From positions 1 through 7,860 of the forward strand of contig DKOG01000280.1 in NCBI GenBank assembly GCA_002469915.1: a stretch of 7,860 nt of DNA. The letters are read 5' to 3'. The stretch comes from Bacteroidetes bacterium UBA7368 (GTDB lineage Bacteria; Bacteroidota; Rhodothermia; Rhodothermales; UBA10348). Under the pieces are notes generated by a model. That model had not been told where the DNA came from and did not search any database. It saw nothing but the letters and a program-made list of their open reading frames with translations. This document shows, piece after piece, positions 1 through 7,701 of the stretch; within the stretch, counting starts at the first letter, position 1, and each line of letters starts with the position of its first letter. The position numbers were made by a program, and so were the translations under genes.

Positions 1-983
1 AATTGCTCATGTATACCGGGAGCCCACGTCTTGGGCGGCCGTCCCTGGGTTCGTGGGCTGTGTATGGTCTCGGGTCGGAGAACCAGAATCTGCCTGGATT
101 TGTCGTTCTCATATCAGGGGCGGCCGCCCCAAGTGCTGGGGCCTCAGTGTATGGCAGCGGATTCCTCCCTTCCGTTTATCAAGGAATCCAGTGTAGATCA
201 CAAGGCGATCCCGTTTTATTCCTGTCCGATCCAGACGGCGTTCCGAGAGACCTACGAAGAGCCAGCATTGATGCCATCAACGAAATCAATCGACAGCAAT
301 ACGAGGAAACCCAGGATCCCGAAATCCTGACGCGTATCGCCCAATATGAACTAGCCTTCCGTATGCAGATGTCCGTGCCCGAGGCTATGGATATCACTAC
401 TGAACCCGATTATATCCATCAGGAATACGGTACGGCTCCAGGAGAGCTCTCATTTGCCAACAATTGTTTACTAGCCCGACGCCTCGTAGAACGAGGAGTG
501 CGTTTTGTACAGCTGTTCCATTGGGGATGGGACTCGCATGGTGCTGGTGAGTCAGAGGCCTTAAATCATGGATTTGTAGATCGCTGCAAAGAAACAGATC
601 AAGCCATGACCGCCCTCATCCTAGATCTTAAACGCCGCGGTCTTTTGGATGAGACGCTCATTGTTTGGGGTGGAGAGTTTGGTCGTACCCCTATGCTTGA
701 GAATCGATCTGGACAGGATAATCCCTTTGTCGGACGAGATCACCACAGCGATGCTTACACCATGTGGATGGCCGGTGGTGGTATTAAGAAAGGCTTTACC
801 TTCGGTGAGACAGACGAAATTGGATACCAAGCCGTTAGTGGACAGACCCATGTTCATGATCTTCAGGCTACTATTTTGAATCAACTCGGATTTGACCATA
901 AGAAGCTCACATTTCCATTTCAGGGGCGTGATTTCCGTCTGACTGATGTGGGTGGTCGGGTCATACACGAAATTTTGAGCTAA
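1..983 (+). CDS. DUF1501 domain-containing protein (5'-truncated by window edge)
   Basis: This is the C-terminal 326 residues of a DUF1501 protein, a family related to the sulfatase/alkaline phosphatase fold and usually exported by the Tat system. The reading frame is open at the left edge. The first visible residues ([20 protein letters not shown]) already match mid-family sequence, so the TTG at position 3 is not a real start. Counting from that codon, recognisable family motifs are [11 protein letters not shown] (25-35), [11 protein letters not shown] (51-61), WDSHG (176-180), GGEFGRTP (223-230), GRDHHSDAY (244-252) and [10 protein letters not shown] (283-292). The Asp, Glu and His residues in these motifs are candidate metal ligands by analogy with the superfamily. 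In Planctomycetes and relatives the gene normally sits beside DUF1549/DUF1553 (PSCyt1/PSCyt2/PSD1) genes. Here the downstream neighbour, 12 bp away, carries a PSCyt1-like haem domain, which fits that context. The substrate is unknown. The family call is firm; the function is not. Confidence 0.93.
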   Translation, partial: LLMYTGSPRLGRPSLGSWAVYGLGSENQNLPGFVVLISGAAAPSAGASVYGSGFLPSVYQGIQCRSQGDPVLFLSDPDGVPRDLRRASIDAINEINRQQYEETQDPEILTRIAQYELAFRMQMSVPEAMDITTEPDYIHQEYGTAPGELSFANNCLLARRLVERGVRFVQLFHWGWDSHGAGESEALNHGFVDRCKETDQAMTALILDLKRRGLLDETLIVWGGEFGRTPMLENRSGQDNPFVGRDHHSDAYTMWMAGGGIKKGFTFGETDEIGYQAVSGQTHVHDLQATILNQLGFDHKKLTFPFQGRDFRLTDVGGRVIHEILS

Positions 984-995
984 CCATAACGCTAC

Positions 996-2438
996 ATGAT
1001 TACCTCCCGCATTGCACGATGGAATCTGATTGCTATATCGGTTCTGTTACTCCTTTTCTTTTTCTGGATTGACCCAACCGGACGAACTCCAGGCTGGGCC
1101 CGGTTTTTCGCACGAGCACATCCTGCACTCGTGCATGCACCCATTGGCATCCTCATTTTTGGACTGGTTCTGGAGTTTCTAAAGGGAGTGGGTTGGCTGA
1201 AAGAAGGAGACAACATCATTAATATCGCTCTGATACTGGCATCTTGGGGCGCGCTCAAATCTGTTGCTGCAGGACTCTGGCTCGGTCAGATGGGTGGGTA
1301 TCCTACCGAAGTTTTATTTCTGCATAAAATGATCGGAATGGCTATCACTCTCCTAGCTGCAATCTTGCTCTACGTCCGTGTCGAGATGCCAAAGCGCTCC
1401 TTAGTTTTTGCCTCCTGGTTCTGCATCCTAGTTGGCATGACGGCGGCCGGTGAGATTGGAGGAAAAATGACCCATGGAGATGGGTTCTCTTCAGAGTATG
1501 CTCCGGGATTTGTTCAGGCCGTGATCGGCGATTTTCCCGATCCGATGTCCGAGCGGTTTGACCTTTCAGATGCCGCCATGGTCTCTGTTTTTGAGAGCAT
1601 CGTCCTGCCTATTCTGAATGAAAAGTGTGCTTCGTGTCATGGGGCCGATCGCGGCAAGGGTAGGCTTCGACTGCACTCGGAAGAGGCGATTTCTGCTCAT
1701 GATGGGGATGAACCGCTGCTTGTCGCTGGCAAACCCGATGAAAGTCTCCTCATACAGAGAATTACATTGCCGGACGGGCATGAGGATCAAATGCCTCCTC
1801 CTTTTAACGCAAAGCCCATCTCGCATGCGGATGTTGAACTACTAAAATGGTGGATCGCCAACGGGGCATCATTCGACCAAGCGATCGCGGAAATGGACAT
1901 GTCCTTGAATGTTCGCACCATCCTTTCGGCTTATGGATTGGGAGCTATTCGCTCGGGCGTCTTTGCGCTCGATGTACCCATGCCGGATTCACTTCTCGTA
2001 GCTCAGTTAGAAGCTGACGGCGCATGGGTCAAAAACGTAGCTGAGTCCGAACCTTTTCTTGAAATTAAATGTGATGATATCGCCTGTTTGGGGAGTTCTG
2101 CTATCGATTCGTTGACCCAGCAAATCATTTCGATTGATATCAGTGGAAGCAACGTCACCGACCAAGAGGTGAGCCAAATGGGCCGCTTTCAACATCTGAC
2201 CCGCTTGGACCTGTCGAGAACCAGCATAAATGGATCCGGATTATCGGGTCTTATCAATCTCGAATTCTTAGAATACCTCAACGTGTATGACACGCAGACG
2301 AATGATGAGGCTCTTGAGCATATCAAGCCCATGAAAAGCATTGCAGCTGTCTACCTATGGCAGACAGCCGCAACCCCTGAAGGTTTAGAAGCGCTTCAGA
2401 ACGCACTTCCGAATGTAGAAGTCAATGCTGGAAAATAG
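996..2438 (+). CDS. Membrane-anchored c-type cytochrome: DUF2231-like bundle + PSCyt1 haem domain + leucine-rich repeats
   Basis: This 480-residue protein has three parts. Residues 10-152 hold about five hydrophobic helices (roughly 10-25, 47-66, 74-98, 110-127 and 137-152). They carry an HPALVHAPIG motif (His42, His47) and LHKMIG (His110), like DUF2231-type membrane domains. Residues 195-295 form a planctomycete-type cytochrome c domain: haem-attachment motif CASCH at 211-215, a GADRGKGRLRL segment, and QMPPP at 265-269, whose Met266 is a plausible distal haem ligand. Residues 375-475 contain three to four leucine-rich repeats, for example LTRLDLSRTSINGSGL. The haem and LRR parts probably lie outside the cytoplasm. 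The ATG start follows the DUF1501 stop by 12 bp and has no Shine-Dalgarno sequence; the two genes are likely co-transcribed. Electron transfer or sensing linked to the DUF1501 partner is inference. Such proteins are often annotated only as c-type cytochrome domain-containing. The stop codon TAG abuts the stop of the convergent gene. Confidence 0.9.
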   Translation: MITSRIARWNLIAISVLLLLFFFWIDPTGRTPGWARFFARAHPALVHAPIGILIFGLVLEFLKGVGWLKEGDNIINIALILASWGALKSVAAGLWLGQMGGYPTEVLFLHKMIGMAITLLAAILLYVRVEMPKRSLVFASWFCILVGMTAAGEIGGKMTHGDGFSSEYAPGFVQAVIGDFPDPMSERFDLSDAAMVSVFESIVLPILNEKCASCHGADRGKGRLRLHSEEAISAHDGDEPLLVAGKPDESLLIQRITLPDGHEDQMPPPFNAKPISHADVELLKWWIANGASFDQAIAEMDMSLNVRTILSAYGLGAIRSGVFALDVPMPDSLLVAQLEADGAWVKNVAESEPFLEIKCDDIACLGSSAIDSLTQQIISIDISGSNVTDQEVSQMGRFQHLTRLDLSRTSINGSGLSGLINLEFLEYLNVYDTQTNDEALEHIKPMKSIAAVYLWQTAATPEGLEALQNALPNVEVNAGK

Positions 2439-5400
2439 TTAGCTATCCAACTTGATCACTGGAAGCCTCACATTTTGAACCATTTCCTCGAAATCGCTCA
2501 TCTGGAAACTAGTGATATCTGCTAGCTTCGTGAGCCATTCATCAATTTGCGCAACCAGTTCATCCCGGACAGCATATGCCTGATCCGTCGGGCGGAAGTG
2601 ACCACGAGAAGAAACGCCCCCAACTGCGGCCAATTTGTTATTCAGTCGAATCGGGAAATTCAGTGGATCCTGACCAGAGCGATTCTTCGTCTGATACAAC
2701 GCCTCCTCCACCTCTTTCATGCCGTCTAACATGTGTTGGGCGAAGCCATTGATCGTGTCAGCCTCGACATGGTCTTCCGGAATACGATCCAGTACATCAT
2801 TTACTTGATTACGAAGAGAGCGAATCTGATTGATTGCTTTGTGCGTTTCGGATAGCTTGTCTCGGACCGCAATCAGGAAGTCGAACTTCTCCTCTAGGTC
2901 GGCAAGTGAAGTGTCAGATCTGGGATCAGGAGCAATTTCGAATCCAACCGTTGTTGAATCTTCGCCTACAATCAGGCGAGCCTGATAACGACCCGGAACT
3001 GCCTGTGGTCCTCGCACAGATCCAGCCCACATAACGAGTCCGTCGAAGGATTCTGCGTCTTCGTAACCCATATTCCAATTGAACTGGTTCACTCCTGCTT
3101 CGGCATCCACATCATCATAGGTTCTAATAATAGACCCATCTTCCTCTAGAATGCGCATCGTGACATCACCTTTCTCCTGATCCTCAGCAAACCAATATCT
3201 CAGACGCACCGAATTTTCTGCACCCAGCGTCGCGACATACGGACTATGGAAGGTGTAGGGCTTTTCAGTGTCTTCGGCTGAAACGTGATGCAAATGCATC
3301 ACATCTTCCATTATCCAGAATGCTCTACCCTGCGTAGCAACGACAAGGTCATTATCCCGCCATTCCAGGTCTGTTATCGGGACAATGGGAAGATTCTGCT
3401 GGAAGGACTGCCATGACGCTCCGTCATCAAAAGAGATATACATACCCGTCTCGGTACCGGCGTACAAAAGGCCCTGCCGCTCCGGATCTGCTTGGATCGT
3501 CCGAGTGAAATGATCCGCTGGAATCCCGTCGGTAATCTTAGTCCACGATGCCCCATAATCGTCTGTTTTGTACAGGTAAGGTGTAAAATCATCCGATTTG
3601 TACTTGGTACCCGCCATGTAGAGTCCTCCAGGATTGAATGGGTCCACGACCATATCGTTTACCATCATCCACTCGGGGAAAATCTTTTCAGGAGGCGTCA
3701 CATTCGTCCACGTCGCACCTCCGTCTCTAGTTACGTGCACTAAACCGTCATCAGAACCCGTCCAAATGACGCCTTCTTCTTCCCCTTCAGCTAGGGTGAA
3801 AATGGTGGCGTAATATTCGACGGCCGTATTATCCTTCGTGATGGGTCCGCCGGAAGGTCCAAGCGTTGTTGGGTCATTTCGGGTAAGATCGGGAGATATC
3901 AAATCCCAACTCTGGCCCATATCTGTTGAGCGATGTACGTGCTGACTGGTGGCCAACACGGCATCGGAGTTGTGGCGAGAAATGATGATGGGGAAATTCC
4001 ACTGGAATCGATATTTGAAATCTTCAGCACCGTGTCCCATCGGATTGTCCGGCCAAACATTGATAGATCGGCTCTGACCTGTTCGGTGATTAACTACGCT
4101 AAATGATCCTCCGTAGGATCCACCATATACGATGTCAGGATCGTTTGGGTGAGAGGCCAACCAAGCACTTTCGCCTCCCGCTGTAGACTCCCAATCTCTC
4201 TCGCTACGTCCAGTGGATGTATGTAGAATTCGAACAGTCGAATTGTCCTGTTGCCCGCCATAAATGCGATACGGGAAATTATTGTCTGTATGAACACGGT
4301 AGAATTGAGCAGTTGGTTGGTTCATGTAGGTAGACCAGTTTTCCCCGCCATCAAACGAGACTTGTCCACCCCCATCATCAGCCACAATAAGTCGATCTGC
4401 GTCTTCTGGGGCAATCCAAAAATCATGATGATCGCCATGCGGAGTACGGACGCGCTCATACTCTGAACCACCGTCCTTGGAATGCCATAGCCCAACATTG
4501 AGTACCCACACATCATCCTCATCCTGCGTGCCGGCGTAGATCCGTGTGTAGTACCAGGCGCGTTGTCGCAGATTTCGGTCGGTGTTAATCCGTCTCCAGG
4601 ATTCCCCTCCATTATCGCTTCGATACACACCACCATCTTCGTGTTCGATGATGGCCCAAACGCGGTCAGCATTGACCGGTGAAATAGCGACTCCGATAAT
4701 ACCAATAGTGCCACCCGGCAAACCATTGTCCTGATTGGTTAACTCCTCCCACGTGTCACCACCATCCGTGGATCGGTGCAAGCCTGAGTTCTCTCCTCCC
4801 GAGGACATTTCGTAGGGCGAACGATAAAACTCCCACATAGACGCATATAAAACGCGGGGATTGGATGGATCCATTACAAGATCCATGGCTCCTGCTTCAT
4901 CACTTACATAAAGGATATTCTCCCATGTATCTCCTCCGTCTTTTGAGCGATACACACCGCGTTCTTCATTTGGACCGGCTAGATGTCCCATCACGGATGC
5001 ATAAACAAGATCTGGATTCCTTGGGTGAATCCGAATGCGGGAGATATGCCTAGAATCATCTAAGCCAATGGATTTCCATGTTTTTCCGGCATCTGTAGAC
5101 TTCCACATACCATATCCGTGAGATACGTTGCCACGGATTGTCTTTTCGCCACCACCAACATAAATGACGTTGTTATCCCACTCGGAAACAGCAACGGCTC
5201 CTATCGAACCACCGAAATAGCCGTCCGAAAGGTTAGACCAGGACTGTCCTCCATCCTTGGTTCTCCATACTCCTCCGCCCGTCGTGCCCATATAGTAGAG
5301 TAATGGCTTTCCCGGAACTCCAGTGACCGCGGCAGATCGACCACCGCGATAAGGGCCTACCAGGCGATAGTCCAATCCCTCATATAGAGAAGGATTGATA

Positions 5401-5465
5401 GACTGAGCTTGGGAATCAAAAACAAAAAGCGCCAGAACGGCGAGGACGGTAAATATGCGCGTCAT
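2439..5465 (-). CDS. Exported VPS10/sortilin-like Asp-box (BNR) repeat protein, often annotated as glycosyl hydrolase
   Basis: This protein has 1008 residues from the preferred ATG at 5463-5465. That start gives a clean signal peptide, MTRIFTVLAVLALFVFDSQA, with likely cleavage before Gln21. An in-frame GTG at 5499-5501 would add 12 residues that spoil the signal, so it is rejected. After NIG-like residues (RLVGPYRGGRSAAVTGVPG) come eleven Asp-box motifs (S/T-x-D-x-G-x-x-W) at about 69, 123, 174, 232, 283, 329, 370, 513, 579, 634 and 678. The one at 329 is degenerate, ending in Tyr. Such motifs mark beta-propellers of the sialidase/VPS10/photosynthesis-stability-factor type. Residues about 740-850 resemble a FlgD-like beta-sandwich, and 853-1000 are mostly helical. 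Family members are abundant in Bacteroidota and are labelled glycosyl hydrolase or sortilin. I see no catalytic set that proves hydrolase activity, so binding or scaffolding in the periplasm or outside the cell is equally possible. No C-terminal type IX sorting domain is apparent. Confidence 0.92.
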   Translation of the reverse strand: MTRIFTVLAVLALFVFDSQAQSINPSLYEGLDYRLVGPYRGGRSAAVTGVPGKPLLYYMGTTGGGVWRTKDGGQSWSNLSDGYFGGSIGAVAVSEWDNNVIYVGGGEKTIRGNVSHGYGMWKSTDAGKTWKSIGLDDSRHISRIRIHPRNPDLVYASVMGHLAGPNEERGVYRSKDGGDTWENILYVSDEAGAMDLVMDPSNPRVLYASMWEFYRSPYEMSSGGENSGLHRSTDGGDTWEELTNQDNGLPGGTIGIIGVAISPVNADRVWAIIEHEDGGVYRSDNGGESWRRINTDRNLRQRAWYYTRIYAGTQDEDDVWVLNVGLWHSKDGGSEYERVRTPHGDHHDFWIAPEDADRLIVADDGGGQVSFDGGENWSTYMNQPTAQFYRVHTDNNFPYRIYGGQQDNSTVRILHTSTGRSERDWESTAGGESAWLASHPNDPDIVYGGSYGGSFSVVNHRTGQSRSINVWPDNPMGHGAEDFKYRFQWNFPIIISRHNSDAVLATSQHVHRSTDMGQSWDLISPDLTRNDPTTLGPSGGPITKDNTAVEYYATIFTLAEGEEEGVIWTGSDDGLVHVTRDGGATWTNVTPPEKIFPEWMMVNDMVVDPFNPGGLYMAGTKYKSDDFTPYLYKTDDYGASWTKITDGIPADHFTRTIQADPERQGLLYAGTETGMYISFDDGASWQSFQQNLPIVPITDLEWRDNDLVVATQGRAFWIMEDVMHLHHVSAEDTEKPYTFHSPYVATLGAENSVRLRYWFAEDQEKGDVTMRILEEDGSIIRTYDDVDAEAGVNQFNWNMGYEDAESFDGLVMWAGSVRGPQAVPGRYQARLIVGEDSTTVGFEIAPDPRSDTSLADLEEKFDFLIAVRDKLSETHKAINQIRSLRNQVNDVLDRIPEDHVEADTINGFAQHMLDGMKEVEEALYQTKNRSGQDPLNFPIRLNNKLAAVGGVSSRGHFRPTDQAYAVRDELVAQIDEWLTKLADITSFQMSDFEEMVQNVRLPVIKLDS

Positions 5466-5672
5466 CGAATTGGTGGGCCAGAAAGTGAAACATAAGCTCA
5501 CAATCTAATAGCAAAACCTGAGTCACGCCACCAACAAGAAGATTGCCTTTTCAAAAATGAAACCCTCTCTTGATTAGCGGTTCTACCGACTGTTTATCTG
5601 ATCAACTAATCCACGTCATGTAAGCCCTTAAAACTTGTATTCATTACGTTAAAAAATGTCCCGAGCTAGAGA
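5466..5672. other. Divergent intergenic region (207 bp)
   Basis: This AT-rich stretch separates the divergent Asp-box protein and six-helix membrane protein genes, so it must hold both promoters unless one is elsewhere. Apart from the weak minus-strand candidate at 5505-5534, no convincing promoter, riboswitch or RNA gene was found. On the plus strand, 5628-5657 is especially rich in A and T and could lie near a promoter, but no well-spaced pair of boxes was recognised. Confidence 0.6.
5505..5534 (-). promoter_or_regulatory. Candidate promoter for the Asp-box protein gene
   Basis: Reading the minus strand, TTGGTG (5529-5534) is followed after 18 bases by TATTAG (5505-5510), a weak sigma-70-like pair. 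The TAGATTG that overlaps the second element partly resembles the Bacteroidota -7 box. Transcription would begin near 5498, downstream of the alternative GTG at 5499-5501 but about 33 bases ahead of the ATG at 5465. If real, it supports the ATG start. The match is only three and four of six positions, so this is a suggestion. Confidence 0.25.
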
Positions 5673-6371
5673 GTGAATCTTTTATTTGAGCAGTTATTTG
5701 CCGATACTTCCGGCATGCCTCTCAATACCTCATACAGATTTCCGATTAATCAGCAAAAGCTGATCAGCCTTCTCGCATTTACAGCTACTTTCCTGCTATG
5801 TGCTCATACGCTGTTCTATGTGTACAACTACTGGGTGGAAGAAGCCCCATGGTACCTGATTCAGCTATTCGACGTGAACGAGGAGCATAATCTTCCAACC
5901 TGGTTTTCAGGCTTCAACTTAGTTGTGTCCACCTTTTTCCTGTGGATTATCACGCGTCAGAAGCGAGAAGATGGAGATTCCATGGCAGGCCGATGGATGA
6001 TGTTATTTGGTGTTTTTTGCTTTTTGTCTATCGATGAAATCGCTGGCATGCACGAGTCGATCAACTCCGTAACTGACCCGACATGGGCCTACGGGGGAGC
6101 GGTTATCGCGCTCGGTTTTGCTATCTACTTCTTGTCATTTCTCAAATCGCTACCCCGCAAAACGTTAATTCAATTCATCGTTGCTGGCGGCCTCTTTGTT
6201 GGAGGAGCCGTTGGGATGGAGATTGTAGGAGATCCCATGGATGGCGATTCGCTTCTGTACAACATGATGACCATGGTAGAAGAAGGAATGGAAATGTTCG
6301 GTATCATCCTCTTTACCCGAGCTCTTCTGTTGTACATGGGGCAAACCAGTTTAAATCCGGAATTATCCTAG
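5673..6371 (+). CDS. Uncharacterised six-helix integral membrane protein
   Basis: This is a polytopic protein of up to 232 residues with hydrophobic segments at about 29-51, 77-94, 106-120, 138-157, 165-183 and 206-221. Charged residues recur in or beside helices: NEEHNLPTWFS (69-79), SIDEIAGMHE (119-128, with Asp121, Glu122, His127 and Glu128), GMEIVGD (181-187) and MVEEGMEMFG (201-210). Similar patterns occur in uncharacterised bacterial membrane proteins, from memory; no named family is claimed. The clustered Asp/Glu/His residues could bind a metal or move protons, which is inference. The start is uncertain: the GTG at 5673 gives the full length, while an ATG at 5715 would remove 14 residues and leave a short tail before helix 1. 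Neither has a clear Shine-Dalgarno sequence. The neighbours on both sides look unrelated, and the gene is probably transcribed alone or with the gene 134 bp downstream. Confidence 0.8.
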   Translation: MNLLFEQLFADTSGMPLNTSYRFPINQQKLISLLAFTATFLLCAHTLFYVYNYWVEEAPWYLIQLFDVNEEHNLPTWFSGFNLVVSTFFLWIITRQKREDGDSMAGRWMMLFGVFCFLSIDEIAGMHESINSVTDPTWAYGGAVIALGFAIYFLSFLKSLPRKTLIQFIVAGGLFVGGAVGMEIVGDPMDGDSLLYNMMTMVEEGMEMFGIILFTRALLLYMGQTSLNPELS

Positions 6372-6505
6372 ATACGTGGCTTAATCCACTACGCTGAGCG
6401 TGGGGAATGTGGGAGAAGGGCATCGGTAATTGCCTGTGTCTATCTTGGCGGCTCATGACTTTATTTATAGCATGAGACTGACCTGCAATTCAAACTCTCG
6501 ATCCG
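6372..6505. promoter_or_regulatory. Intergenic region with inverted repeats ahead of the secreted protein gene
   Basis: This 134-bp gap holds a perfect inverted repeat CTCATG (6452-6457) / CATGAG (6471-6476) around a 13-base AT-rich centre, and a small palindrome ACGCT-g-AGCGT (6391-6401). TTGGCG (6445-6450) and TATAGC (6466-6471) are possible promoter elements, but their spacing of 15 bases is short. Neither repeat is followed by a T run, so no terminator is called for the upstream gene. The first repeat could be an operator or could be chance. Confidence 0.3.
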
Positions 6506-7627
6506 ATGTCTACCTTTTCTCGGCTACTTTCCTGTCTTTCCCTTTTTCTGCTTCTAGCAACTCCAGTCCTTTCCCAACAAGTTACTGGAACAGTATATGA
6601 CGCAGACGGAACAGCGGTTGCAAATGCCACCGTGTTTGTATCGAATACGACGATTACTGGATTTACGGATGCCGAAGGGGGGTTTTCCATTGATACCCCA
6701 CCCCACACGACGTTTGAAGTCGTAGCCGCAACGGAAAACGGATTGTTAGGCGTTGGCGTTTTTACTGTTGGAGAAACAGACGGTCTCCGAATTCAAATGG
6801 ACAGCGCTCCCGAACTTGCCCAGGGTACTTCTACCCTCAGCGAAGAGGACTTGATGGATTTCTTTACCTCGACAGCCTTCTCATGGACTAAGAATTCAGG
6901 GGACATCGAAGTGGTGAATCCAGAGGTGTTAAATATTTTTCACAGTGACACCAACAATATTATTTCGGTAACCTCAAATGCGCCCTTTGAGTTTATTAAT
7001 CCATCGTTGGGATATGCCATAAAGATTTACGACTTCTCTCTTGGCGGCAATCAAGTTGGGTACGGATGGTCGGGATATGCTCTCTTTACCGAACTCACTC
7101 CGAAGAAATCTAAAGACACGAAAACTTGGGGAAAGAACAGGAAAAAGGCTTTTGAAGGATCACCTAGACACTTCTACAAATCACTAGCTGATGACCGCGT
7201 CAAGAAAGAGGAATATGCCGCATTTTTCGTGGAAGGCCCAGGTGGGACCTCAGATCATTCACCCATTCTGGAAGCTGGATTGAAAGGAATTTACAATACT
7301 CCGCAGCCCCTCATACTAGACGGTAAACCTGGAGATGCAAAACGAATGGATTTCGGCGGGTGGGTTCGCGTGATTTATTTCGGCAATGGTGGAGACCCCC
7401 GATGGGAGCGATATATAGACCGATACTGGCCCATTTCTGAGCTTTCAGAGGTCATGAAAATGACCATAAACAATAGCTGGATTACTTTGCCCGACTATCA
7501 GGCGTTTTTCGATCCTTCAACAGGTGTAGACTTGCCTTCTGCATCCCCTGCGATTCAAACGATGGGCTATTGGACCTTTTTCCGACTGGCGGATATCCTT
7601 CCGGACAATTGGCTTCCGAAAATATAG
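6506..7627 (+). CDS. Secreted carboxypeptidase-regulatory-like domain protein
   Basis: This 373-residue protein begins with a signal peptide (about 1-23, MSTFSRLLSCLSLFLLLATP then VLS, with cleavage before QQ). A carboxypeptidase D regulatory-like beta-sandwich follows at about 24-100, with the typical VTGTVYDADGTAVANATVFV and TGFTDAEGGFSI segments. Residues 130-373 form a second region with the pattern WGKNRKKAFEGSPRHFYKSL (208-227), which resembles the NR-x-AY-x-GS-x-HF motif of Bacteroidota carboxypeptidase-like regulatory proteins. No TonB-dependent receptor barrel, protease motif or type IX sorting tail is seen, so it is likely a periplasmic or outer-membrane-associated protein of unknown role. 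The ATG is chosen because it directly precedes the signal peptide; no Shine-Dalgarno sequence is present. A strong terminator follows the stop by about 20 bases. The domain call for the N-terminus is good; the function is unknown. Confidence 0.88.
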   Translation: MSTFSRLLSCLSLFLLLATPVLSQQVTGTVYDADGTAVANATVFVSNTTITGFTDAEGGFSIDTPPHTTFEVVAATENGLLGVGVFTVGETDGLRIQMDSAPELAQGTSTLSEEDLMDFFTSTAFSWTKNSGDIEVVNPEVLNIFHSDTNNIISVTSNAPFEFINPSLGYAIKIYDFSLGGNQVGYGWSGYALFTELTPKKSKDTKTWGKNRKKAFEGSPRHFYKSLADDRVKKEEYAAFFVEGPGGTSDHSPILEAGLKGIYNTPQPLILDGKPGDAKRMDFGGWVRVIYFGNGGDPRWERYIDRYWPISELSEVMKMTINNSWITLPDYQAFFDPSTGVDLPSASPAIQTMGYWTFFRLADILPDNWLPKI

Positions 7628-7647
7628 CCTAAAAGGACCTTCAAAAG

Positions 7648-7685
7648 AAAAGGGGCGGGTGGCAATAGCCACCCGCCCCTTTTTT
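7648..7685. terminator. Bidirectional intrinsic terminator
   Basis: A perfect 13-bp GC-rich stem (AGGGGCGGGTGGC at 7651-7663 pairing with 7668-7680) encloses the loop AATA. It is flanked by AAA on the left and a TTTTT run on the right (7681-7685), with TTTCTTTTGA on the opposite strand. It lies 20-23 bases after the stop of the plus-strand secreted protein gene and 17-19 bases after the stop of the minus-strand FKBP gene, so it can end both transcripts. Confidence 0.93.
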
Positions 7686-7701
7686 CTTACTACCGTATGG
7701 C

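Noticed and set aside
621..968. 115-codon open frame on the minus strand inside the DUF1501 gene
   Set aside because: It lies entirely antisense to well-conserved DUF1501 motifs and has no recognisable domain.
4322..4726. 134-codon open frame on the minus strand in another frame of the Asp-box gene
   Set aside because: The overlapping frame carries clear Asp-box motifs; this one is a low-complexity shadow without any domain.
5656..5676. Six-codon ORF (MSRARE) whose TGA overlaps the GTG start at 5673, a possible leader peptide
   Set aside because: No Shine-Dalgarno sequence, attenuator hairpin or codon bias supports it; a short ORF here is expected by chance.
6083..6397. 104-codon open frame overlapping the membrane protein gene
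   Set aside because: Its product is Arg/Cys/His-rich without hydrophobic segments, typical of an out-of-frame reading.
6391..6401. ACGCT-g-AGCGT palindrome as a terminator for the membrane protein gene
   Set aside because: The one-base centre cannot form a stable RNA loop as drawn and no T run follows.
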